Shown here one piece after another: positions 6,829-14,071 of a stretch of 64,000 nt of DNA (the stretch's first letter is position 1; every line of letters starts with the position of its first letter). This stretch comes from Labrenzia sp. CE80. Lineage in GTDB: Bacteria > Pseudomonadota > Alphaproteobacteria > Rhizobiales > Stappiaceae. The DNA lies in the NCBI RefSeq assembly GCF_009650605.1, contig NZ_WAJT01000002.1:124001-188000 (forward strand), in the 5' to 3' direction. The translations under genes and the position numbers were made by a program. The notes under the pieces were generated by a model, which saw only the letters and a program-made list of their open reading frames with translations, made no database searches and was not told where the DNA came from.

Positions 6829-7521
6829 ATGCCGATGCTCAAATTTCTTAAGTCATTTATTCTCGCAATTGCTGTCTTAAGCCTCACCGCCTACCAAACG
6901 GCGGCGGCGACCGGCGAAGTTTCAGTTAAGCTACGTGGAATAGAAGTTATTAAACAAGCCAATAAAAAAGGCTCTAAAAAAACTGAAGACGTTTTCCTCT
7001 TTGTCACGCCATCTGGCGTTGATGGAACTGTCTATAATCCCGTTAAGATGCCTGCCGGTGACCAAAGCTGGGAGAAAGTAAAGACGGGAACATTCTATCG
7101 CATAAACACCGTCGTATGGATTGGAAAACCCAAGGATCTTCGCTTTCACATTGACGTTCGCAAGATCAATCGCGCCAAGAAAGGAGCCACAAAGTGGCTT
7201 CTCATTTCAGCAGGGGCTCTCGCCGGCGCTGGGATCACTGTTTTGACGGCCGGCGCCGGAGCAGTGGCGATCGCAGGCGGTTTCCTTGCTGGCAGTGCCG
7301 CAGCCCTCGGAGCAGATGAGATCGTCGAAAAGAGCCAAAAAGAAATGTCGAAATACTCATGGAGCTTAGGCCAGACAAATGCGCGCTTTGAACTAACGCG
7401 GGCAGCCGGATATTTCGGTAATCCGACCAGTGAACGTGGTGGCCTTGGCTATCACATTCACACGGACCACAAAGCGCATGGTGGTCACTACCGACTCTAC
7501 TGGTTCTTCGACAATTACTGA
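6829..7521 (+). CDS. predicted secreted or membrane-anchored protein, unknown
   Basis: A 230-residue protein that I do not recognise. Residues 1-27 form a signal peptide (basic start, hydrophobic core ILAIAVLSLTAY, small-residue cleavage region TAAA). Residues 35-115 look like a beta-rich domain. Residues 123-161 form a long Gly/Ala-rich hydrophobic segment with GAGAG steps, able to cross or insert into a membrane. The last 25 residues are rich in His and aromatic residues (HIHTDHKAHGGHYRLYWFF). The gene is more AT-rich than the core genes and sits alone between the insertion-sequence remnant and tRNA-Arg, with no partner in either direction, which suggests acquired DNA. Start chosen at ATG 6829 after a weak GGAAA. 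Confidence 0.65.
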   Translation: MPMLKFLKSFILAIAVLSLTAYQTAAATGEVSVKLRGIEVIKQANKKGSKKTEDVFLFVTPSGVDGTVYNPVKMPAGDQSWEKVKTGTFYRINTVVWIGKPKDLRFHIDVRKINRAKKGATKWLLISAGALAGAGITVLTAGAGAVAIAGGFLAGSAAALGADEIVEKSQKEMSKYSWSLGQTNARFELTRAAGYFGNPTSERGGLGYHIHTDHKAHGGHYRLYWFFDNY

Positions 7522-7932
7522 TAGACGACCAACGATCGTGATTGGCAAACGCGTCACAACTTATATGCGTTTCACGTCTGAAAGGCTGAGCACTCACCGG
7601 CACGTATTTGAATGCTGGGAGAAAAATCATACAAAACTATTACGTTATGGCGAAGCCGGCGGCCAAAAACCGGTCTGATAGTCGATGCCGGAACCATCCG
7701 AGATATCTCAAGCCATTTCAGCGACATCGCGGGCGATGTTCTCACCGATCTCGGCAAGCTGTCCGGCTCGTTTTGGATGAACAACGCTAGTCTCTAAGAA
7801 AGCAGGCGTTGAGGCTATATCCACCAACGGCAGCTTCGTTCGCGTTGCTAATCCGGCAGAGATCAGCAATCGAAAACGACATCTCGAACCAGAAGGAATT
7901 CTGCGTCGGCGTTCTAGGCTATTTCTACGAAA
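7522..7932. other. intergenic stretch without convincing gene
   Basis: Short frames occur on both strands, but none has a good ribosome-binding site, a recognisable domain or a consistent codon bias. The stretch probably holds decayed DNA between the orphan secreted gene and tRNA-Arg. No integrase remnant or direct repeat of the tRNA 3' end was found by eye. Confidence 0.5.
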
Positions 7933-8009
<77 letters not shown>

Positions 8010-8546
8010 GGAACCGGCTTCCGGCTAGGCCGTGCGGATAGAGGGTTCTGATAACCGATTGGTCTTCGGGCTTCAATTGCTTTCTTTCGATTTTGCGCAG
8101 CGGGGACAGGTCTTCAGCCGGAAGTTGGGCAAAAGTTGCAGACCGATTGGGGCTGAGAAAGGGAGATGGTTGAACGTTCTGGCACCTGTCGCCGATGCCG
8201 GACCGCATATCCGGAAAGCCAGGAGTGATCTGTTGCATGGGGCAGAAAAGGCTAGGTTGACCGGCGAAGCTAAAAAATCAACAGCCGCGGCATTCAAACG
8301 TCCGTCGGTGAAAACGCCAGCCTTATCAATATCTTGAGTTGTTCGAAAAAAACGCGCGGTTCCCGAAGGACCGCGCGAAAAAGTTACTGTGCACATGGCC
8401 CCATCGACCACGGCGGCAATCCTACAAAGGTCTAAATGGTTTGTCATTACTGATATGCATTTAAATAATTGATTTATAATACCCAAATTGATCAATTTTC
8501 ATGTTTAATTTATGTTGAAACCCTATCATTAGGCGTTGGGTGGATT
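8010..8546. other. intergenic stretch upstream of tRNA-Arg
   Basis: No gene is supported here on either strand. It should contain the tRNA-Arg promoter (reading leftward) and holds the terminator at 8346-8382. The part at 8440-8520 is strikingly AT-rich (ATTTAAATAATTGATTTATA and following), but no gene can be assigned to it. Confidence 0.5.
8346..8382 (-). terminator. rho-independent terminator, probably of the RlpA-like gene
   Basis: On the minus strand an 8-bp GC-rich stem, CGCGCGGT with ACCGCGCG, is followed by a run of seven T. It lies about 165 bp beyond the RlpA-like stop. An A-run on the other side would let it act in the opposite direction as well. Confidence 0.7.
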
Positions 8547-8978
8547 TCAGTCGCCGCAAATAGGTGCTTTGCTGAATTTCAAAGGCGCGGACTCCGATGC
8601 GATGCGAACCTCTACTTTGGTCACTCCGCGCGACAGAAACCCCAACTCGACCGCTGCCGCACGCGTGACGTCGATGATCCGCCCCTTCACAAATGGGCCG
8701 CGGTCATTGATCCGGACGACAACTGTTTTGCCGTTCTGGAGGTTTTTCACCTGAACCATGGTTCCAAAAGGCAGGCTTCGGTGGGCAGCGCTGAGCGAGT
8801 CGGGATCAGCCATCTCGCCGCTGGCCGTGCGACTTGTCAAAGCATACCAGGACGCTTTTCCGCAATGCTCCATGGCCTTGGCTGACACGCGAGGGTCCAT
8901 GGGCGCGACAATTAGTAGAAGGGTCGCACTCAAAAAAAAGACAAGTTGGAGTATCTGAGGCAAACACTGGTGTTTCAT
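8547..8978 (-). CDS. rlpA: RlpA-like double-psi beta-barrel protein
   Basis: A 143-residue exported protein. A signal sequence (residues 1-33, core LQLVFFLSATLLLIVAP) precedes an RlpA-like double-psi beta-barrel with the hallmark ASWYALTSRTASGE, SLPFGTMVQVKNLQNGK, VVRINDRGPFVKGRIIDVT and AAAVELGF. RlpA proteins are septal or periplasmic lytic transglycosylases that cleave glycan strands lacking stem peptides. There is no lipobox cysteine and no SPOR domain, so this is the short, soluble type. ATG 8978 has GGAG upstream. It is divergent from the GGDEF-EAL gene at 9272. Confidence 0.9.
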   Translation of the reverse strand: MKHQCLPQILQLVFFLSATLLLIVAPMDPRVSAKAMEHCGKASWYALTSRTASGEMADPDSLSAAHRSLPFGTMVQVKNLQNGKTVVVRINDRGPFVKGRIIDVTRAAAVELGFLSRGVTKVEVRIASESAPLKFSKAPICGD

Positions 8979-9237
8979 CAGGCGGTCTCCGCGCAGGTTG
9001 GCGCCAGGCACATTGGATCTATACAGCCAATGTAACTCTCGCAAATGACAAAAATGAGGTACCTGAGGATGTGTTCACTCTGGTCCTGATGGAAAAATTG
9101 AACTCAATATATTTACCAAGTATTAACCAACATGGTTGCTTGACCTGTGGGTAATAATCGTGGAGTGAAGATCGAAGGGGCGTTCATGTTATCTGTGAAG
9201 TCAATATCGAACAGCCGTCTATAGTATTTGGTATCGG

Positions 9238-9262
9238 CTTTCGAAAATATGTTTTTCGAAAG
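9238..9262 (+). promoter_or_regulatory. inverted repeat over the ribosome-binding site of the GGDEF-EAL gene
   Basis: CTTTCGAAAA and TTTTCGAAAG are perfect 10-bp arms around TATGT. The right arm ends inside the AAGGA ribosome-binding site of the TTG start at 9272. In RNA it would form a hairpin that hides part of that site; in DNA it could be an operator. Confidence 0.6.
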
Positions 9263-9271
9263 GAAAGTCTC

Positions 9272-10996
9272 TTGCAAAATGGCTGGAGATTAATACCAGA
9301 TAATTTGCGCTTTAAGGCCGATAAAGTTGAAGAGCACTGGATAGATGCTTGCATGTCCTTGCTTGATGTTTTGCCTGAACGTTCAGCGCTTGTGAATCGG
9401 GATGGCCGGTGTCTCGCCGTAAATTCGCATTTTGCAAAACGATTTCCGGAAACGGACGTTGGCACGGACGGCCGGCACTTGTCGGAGCTTCTCTCTCGCG
9501 AAAGCTGGAAGCGTTGGCAGAGGGCATGCCTGGCGGCTACTGCGTCTGCACGTATGGACCTTCAAGGCGTTCTGCTTGACCATTCTGGACAGGTGATTGC
9601 TCCAGCCCTGTCAATTGCCCGCGTTGCGTTTGCTATGGCATCCGAAGACGCATTTTTGCTTCGGTTCGCTGAAACCGAAGAGACCGTTCAGGATCAATCG
9701 GTGGAGATCGAAGAGATCCGCCAGCTTGCTCACGTCGATGATTTGACAGGCTTGGCCAACCGGCGGGCCCTTTTCAATGAGCTTGAGCGTCGTATCGATT
9801 TGATGCGCGACGGCACGTATGATGACCTGTCGGTTTTTTATCTGGATCTCGATGACTTCAAGAAGGTCAATGACCTGGCCGGCCATACCGCGGGAGACGA
9901 GATGCTGTGCCTCGTCGCCAATTGTCTTAAGGCTGTCTTTGGGGAGGACGGTTTGGCCGCGAGACTTGGCGGTGATGAATTCGTCGGCCTGATCCAGGTT
10001 GCCACTGAGGCTGAGGCGCTGGAAATTGCGAACAGACTTCAGACGCGGATGAAGCGACTTGGTCTGAAGTCCGGCAGCGGGTTTTTTACCGTCAAGGGCT
10101 CGATTGGGATCTGTTATCTCAAACAGGATTTTTCTGCCCAGGCGCGCGTGAAACCCATCGATATTCTGCATCAGGCAGACAGGGCATGTCTGCGAGGCAA
10201 GGCAGAGGGCGGGAGCGCGGTCAATTGCCAGGCCTTTGATCCGGAAGAGGAAACACGTTCACTGAAGGTCCCGTCCTGGCAACCGGAAGACCTTCTCATG
10301 AAGGATCTATCCCTTCATGCGATGCCAATCATTGCGCTCCCCAGCAAGGCAATTCTGGGCTCGGAGATCCTTCTGCGTCTTAAGGGGGAAAAAGAACTTG
10401 TCTGCACACCCCGCGTATTGATCGCCTCTGCTGAACGGTCTGGATTCATGTCTCAAGTGGACGGCTGGACACTGGATCAGGTGCTGGACGCTATTTCGAT
10501 CTGCCAGTCGCGGCGCTGGTTTGCGGTGAACCTGTCTATGGGTGCGCTTGCCGATAAACGCCAAAAGGATCTCCTGAGAAGCCGCCTGTCATCCGAGCCG
10601 CTACTGGCCGGACGACTGTGCCTGGAAATCTCCGAGAAAGACTACTTGCGGCAGCCGGATCTTTGCGAGGATTTCCTTCGCTTTGTCTCTGAACTCGGTT
10701 GTCAGACTGCAATTGACGACTTCGCGGGGCACTGGCCTGTGCTCGAACGACTGACCGAGTTGAAGGTCGACTGGATAAAGATTGACCCAGCCCTCAGCAC
10801 TTTTGCTTCAGCGCATGACCGAAAACGCATGATCCTCAAGCGCATGATTGCCGCAGCTCATGACCTTGGCATCCGCGTGATTGCGAAGAATGTGGAGGGC
10901 AAGTCAGAGCTGGCGTTTTGGCAGCAGCTAGACGTTGATGCTGCCCAGGGTTTCTACGTCGGCAGCCCTGAGCCATGGCCTGACAGTGCCCTTTGA
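9272..10996 (+). CDS. PAS-like/GGDEF/EAL protein, diguanylate cyclase with degenerate EAL domain
   Basis: A 574-residue cytoplasmic protein: a PAS-like sensor (about 25-135), a GGDEF domain (about 150-315) and an EAL domain (about 335-570). The cyclase half is intact, with DDLTGLANRR, DLDDFKKVND and GGDEF at 233-237. The RxxD inhibitory site is absent, so product feedback is not expected. The EAL half has changed signature residues: EIL for EAL (365-367), DDFA for DDFG, and Lys539 where the catalytic Glu of AEGVE should be, although Asn420, Glu452, Asp482-483, Lys503 and Gln559 remain. It is therefore predicted to make cyclic-di-GMP and to bind rather than hydrolyse it. TTG start with AAGGAAAG upstream. 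Confidence 0.9.
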   Translation: MQNGWRLIPDNLRFKADKVEEHWIDACMSLLDVLPERSALVNRDGRCLAVNSHFAKRFPETDVGTDGRHLSELLSRESWKRWQRACLAATASARMDLQGVLLDHSGQVIAPALSIARVAFAMASEDAFLLRFAETEETVQDQSVEIEEIRQLAHVDDLTGLANRRALFNELERRIDLMRDGTYDDLSVFYLDLDDFKKVNDLAGHTAGDEMLCLVANCLKAVFGEDGLAARLGGDEFVGLIQVATEAEALEIANRLQTRMKRLGLKSGSGFFTVKGSIGICYLKQDFSAQARVKPIDILHQADRACLRGKAEGGSAVNCQAFDPEEETRSLKVPSWQPEDLLMKDLSLHAMPIIALPSKAILGSEILLRLKGEKELVCTPRVLIASAERSGFMSQVDGWTLDQVLDAISICQSRRWFAVNLSMGALADKRQKDLLRSRLSSEPLLAGRLCLEISEKDYLRQPDLCEDFLRFVSELGCQTAIDDFAGHWPVLERLTELKVDWIKIDPALSTFASAHDRKRMILKRMIAAAHDLGIRVIAKNVEGKSELAFWQQLDVDAAQGFYVGSPEPWPDSAL

Positions 10997-11012
10997 CAGC
11001 TGCAGAACCAAA

Positions 11013-11038
11013 AAACGGAGAAGAAAGTTACTCCGTTT
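11013..11038 (+). terminator. hairpin after the GGDEF-EAL gene
   Basis: AAACGGAG pairs with CTCCGTTT around a 10-nt loop 17 bp after the stop codon, flanked by a further inverted pair CAGCTG (10998 and 11039). The T-run is short, so it is a weak terminator or an mRNA end stabiliser. Confidence 0.45.
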
Positions 11039-11061
11039 CAGCTGTGCTGTTTGGCAAAGAT

Positions 11062-11089
11062 GCCAGTAGCCAGTAGCCAGTAGCCAGTA
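11062..11089. repeat. four tandem copies of GCCAGTA
   Basis: Four perfect head-to-tail copies of the heptamer GCCAGTA, followed by a degenerate fifth (GCCGGT). There is no coding context. It is a simple sequence repeat that may vary in copy number between strains. Confidence 0.9.
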
Positions 11090-11441
11090 GCCGGTGCGTC
11101 GGGAAGACCGTAATGTTTTGTTTGTCTGTTAGTAAGACCAAGTGGTTGAAAGTCTATTCACCGAATAATTGGGAAAATAAAATCTATACAGGGCGCGATT
11201 TATGGCGATCAATGAACTAATAGCTCGGGCGGATTGCTATCATTAGCTAAACTACGCATCAATTCGAACAATGGCCGACAAAGTGCTGATTTGTTGCATC
11301 ACAATTAAGCCGGTGCCACCGGAAACTTCAAATTGCATCCAAGATGGAAATCGCGCCTTCTCGACGAGAGTCAAAGCCCGATGACTTGAAGGAACCAGAG
11401 ATATCATGTTCGAAGGGGTTGCGATCCTGATTTACGCAAAT

Positions 11442-12029
11442 TTAGGCTGCCGAATTTGCGAGAAGCTGTGATGCGTTGATTAATCCCGCCCAGATAGTAT
11501 CCAGCGCGGCGCCGAGTGATAGACCTTCCTCATGCTCCCATAGAAAAATCGCCTGCCCTATCGCATTTGTGGCTAAAGAGGCGAGTGCGACGGCGGTTTG
11601 ATGACATTTGACCCGCACGAACAGGCATTCCTCTAGATTTCGGCGCTCTATAGTAAGAAAACCCTCGAGTATGCCGCGCGCTTTTTCATTTGAGCGCAGA
11701 ACTGATCCCACCATTTTGAGAATGGCTTCATCTCCAGACAGTATCTCAATGTGTTTGTCTAGTAATAGTTTGAGATCGTGGGCAAGTGGTGCCGTTCCTT
11801 CGCGCAAAGCGTCTGTATCTTCCTTCCGGAAGGCGGGTGGAACGCCGATCGCAGCGGCTTCCTTGTTTTTGTAGTAGTTGAAAAAGGTCCGTGTACTGAT
11901 CCCTGCAAAAGCCGCGATTTCTTCGGTCGTTATCTGATCGAGGCCATTTTGAAGCGACAGTTCCAAAGTCGCCATCTGGATGTCGCGCGCAGTTTTTTGT
12001 CGCCGTCTTTGATGTAACGAAATTGTCAA
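11442..12029 (-). CDS. TetR-family transcriptional regulator
   Basis: A regulator of about 195 residues. The N-terminal helix-turn-helix reads RRRQKTARDIQMATLEL, then ITTEEIAAFAGISTRTFFNYYKNKEAA, typical of TetR/AcrR proteins. The C-terminal helical ligand domain is not assignable to a substrate. The frame continues to 12092, but the extra residues lie before the usual TetR start; I prefer the TTG at 12029, which has AAGGA 7 bp upstream. It is divergent from the DUF1499 gene at 12107 and may control it; the 77-bp gap contains TTGACA-like elements. Confidence 0.88.
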   Translation of the reverse strand: MTISLHQRRRQKTARDIQMATLELSLQNGLDQITTEEIAAFAGISTRTFFNYYKNKEAAAIGVPPAFRKEDTDALREGTAPLAHDLKLLLDKHIEILSGDEAILKMVGSVLRSNEKARGILEGFLTIERRNLEECLFVRVKCHQTAVALASLATNAIGQAIFLWEHEEGLSLGAALDTIWAGLINASQLLANSAA

Positions 12030-12106
12030 CGTCACTTCCTTGCGTAGTGTGCAATATGTGCGTACCGAGCAATAAATTTGCCAATGTGTCAAGGATCAAA
12101 GCTTAA

Positions 12107-12832
12107 ATGACGAAAATCGGAAAGTTCACATTGTTTGTCGCTGTCCTGGGCGGGTTATGCGTAATGCTGATGCTGTTTGGTGCTCGGCTAGGACTATGGG
12201 CACCAACCACTGGCTTTGGGTTCTATCGAACCTATCTCAATCCGTTGGGTGCGGTCATTGCTGTCATGGGCGTGCTCACGTTGTTAATGCACTTCAAACG
12301 CAAGGAAAAAGCTGGCCTCCTTGCAGGCGGAGCTGCTGTAATTATTGGAATGGCATGTTTGGCACCAATGATTGCAGGCGCGATCAATCCTCCAGTGCGC
12401 GCGGCGCCAATTCACGACATTTCAACCGACACAACAAATCCACCTGCCTTTGAGGTGTTGGACGAAACCCGCGCGGGTGCACGCAATTCACTCAAATATG
12501 GCGGTCCTGAGTTGGCCAAGGTTCAATCCGCCGCATATCCCGATATAGCGCCCCTCACCACAGAGTTATCTGCAGATGCAGCCTATCAAAAGGCTCTGAC
12601 AGTTGCTCACGAAATGGGATGGGAGATCGTCACCTCGAATACGGAGCGTAGGCGCTTCGAAGCGGTTGCCCGTACGCCTGTTTTCTATTTCGCGGATGAC
12701 GTCGTGCTTGTCGTGACGCCTCAGGGCGACGGAAGCCGTGTTGATATGCGGAGCGTTTCGAGAGTTGGACGCAGCGACCAAGGCGTCAATGCTAAACGGA
12801 TTCTCTCGTTTCAAAAGCAGTTCCGCGGATAG
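12107..12832 (+). CDS. DUF1499 family membrane protein
   Basis: A 241-residue protein with three predicted transmembrane helices (about 7-26, 46-61 and 68-90) followed by a soluble DUF1499 domain. The domain is recognised from the block RRRFEAVARTPVFYFADDVVLVV near residue 180 and RVDMRSVSRVGRSDQGVNAKRI near the C-terminus. DUF1499 proteins are widespread in alphaproteobacteria and of unknown function. The gene faces the TetR regulator and is followed after 38 bp by a secreted ricin-like gene in the same orientation. Confidence 0.85.
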   Translation: MTKIGKFTLFVAVLGGLCVMLMLFGARLGLWAPTTGFGFYRTYLNPLGAVIAVMGVLTLLMHFKRKEKAGLLAGGAAVIIGMACLAPMIAGAINPPVRAAPIHDISTDTTNPPAFEVLDETRAGARNSLKYGGPELAKVQSAAYPDIAPLTTELSADAAYQKALTVAHEMGWEIVTSNTERRRFEAVARTPVFYFADDVVLVVTPQGDGSRVDMRSVSRVGRSDQGVNAKRILSFQKQFRG

Positions 12833-12870
12833 AAGTCTCAACCAAGCACCACTGCATAAAGGACTGACCT

Positions 12871-13410
12871 ATGACAAAACTTAATACAGCCTGTTCTGCG
12901 GCAATTGCGGCAGCATTCGCCATGATCATTCCTCAGGTTTCTTTTGCTGAAGTCCCTAACATCCAAACCAAAGGTGCAGTGATTCACCTCGCTGACAACC
13001 TTGGTGAAGAAGCAAAACTTGGCTGGTGTATCGACACCAAAGGTCAAGGCTTGAATGATCAACTTCATGCGCATTCTTGCAAACCCAATGGCGACGATGT
13101 GTTGTTTTCGTTTTCTCCAGATACCGGGGCGATTGAATCTGTGACCTATAAGGGGAAATGTATGGCCCTTAGTGACCCGGAAAACGCCAAAATTCCTTTT
13201 GGGCTGATCGCATGCGACACAGCCGATCCGATGCAGAAATTTTCTTATGATACCGTCAGCATGGAGATGCATTTGGCCGCTGACACCGCGCAATGTGTGA
13301 CAGTCGCAGCGACCATTGATGAAGCCGGTCCCTATCAGTCACGCGATCTCATCTTGGCAGCCTGTAACGGACTGGACCCGAGCTTCAAACAATGGGTCAT
13401 CCAAAACTAG
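12871..13410 (+). CDS. secreted ricin-type beta-trefoil-like protein
   Basis: A 179-residue protein with a clear signal peptide (residues 1-26, ending VSFA). The rest has the spacing of a ricin-B-like beta-trefoil: WCIDTKGQGLNDQLHAHSC, then KCMALSDPE with LIACDTADPMQKFSY, then QCVTVAA with LAACNGLDPSFKQW. Paired cysteines in each repeat suggest disulfides in the periplasm or outside the cell. Such domains usually bind sugars; the ligand is unknown. RBS AGGACTG precedes the ATG. It may be transcribed together with the DUF1499 gene. The fold is inferred from the pattern. Confidence 0.7.
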   Translation: MTKLNTACSAAIAAAFAMIIPQVSFAEVPNIQTKGAVIHLADNLGEEAKLGWCIDTKGQGLNDQLHAHSCKPNGDDVLFSFSPDTGAIESVTYKGKCMALSDPENAKIPFGLIACDTADPMQKFSYDTVSMEMHLAADTAQCVTVAATIDEAGPYQSRDLILAACNGLDPSFKQWVIQN

Positions 13411-14071
13411 CCGATTAAAACGCCTCGTTGGGGTCAAGTGCTGTCTTTTCAGCCTGTCCCCAGCGCTAAGGCGGCCAGTATGAAACACAACTTGGCGCTA
13501 CCAGATTCTAGAGACACTTCGGTTTGGGTGGTCGATTCAACGGCTGGCCGACAACAATTTGCAACTGCGGAAAAGCTGCGCGCGAGAAGCAAAGCACGAT
13601 GTTGGCGATTGTTGGTCCGCAGGCACCGGTAGACGCATCTCGAAAATGGTCAGCCACATACCCGAAATTTCAAATTGACGGGAGCGGAATTCGCAAGCGC
13701 AGCGAATGTCCGCTGCCGAAAAGGGTGACAATTCATATTCAAAGTCCGCAAAGGGCCGGAAGCTTCCAAATGTTTGAGCTCCAAAAATTTAGGGCCTTAG
13801 TCTCAAGTCACGCCAGGCTTCCTAAGCGTTTCAAGAAACATCGGGACCTAAACAGCGCATGATGGGCAATGGCAGGAGCCTGGCTATTGGATTCGATTTG
13901 AAATTCTGAAACCCGATTTGAGACGAAGTGAACCTCACGTCCCAACAACTTAGACAGAACGTTAGCTTCCGCCTAAGTTGTTGTAATTTATGAGATTAGC
14001 CTGATATCAAACCCGCCGATCCGCAAAATTACATGCGCTCGGCGAAACTTTATGCGCTTCCGTACAAGGTA
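13411..14071. other. intergenic stretch beyond gyrB
   Basis: About 660 bp without a supported gene lie between the ricin-like gene and the gyrB stop. Short frames exist on both strands but lack ribosome-binding sites and recognisable domains. The inverted repeat at 13943-13983 is the only clear structure. Confidence 0.5.
13943..13983. repeat. 11-bp perfect inverted repeat downstream of gyrB
   Basis: CAACAACTTAG (13943-13953) and CTAAGTTGTTG (13973-13983) flank a 19-nt loop. It lies about 90 bp beyond the gyrB stop. No T-run follows on the minus strand, so it is not a canonical terminator; a protein site or mRNA 3' structure is possible. Confidence 0.75.

Larger units (their letters stand above)
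10997..11441. other. intergenic stretch with hairpin and tandem repeat
   Basis: This stretch lies between the GGDEF-EAL stop and the end of the TetR gene. It holds the hairpin at 11013-11038 and the 7-bp tandem repeat at 11062-11089. No coding sequence is supported in the rest. Confidence 0.5.

Noticed and set aside
11062..11089. CRISPR-like repeat
   Set aside because: The units are 7 bp and directly joined, without spacers.
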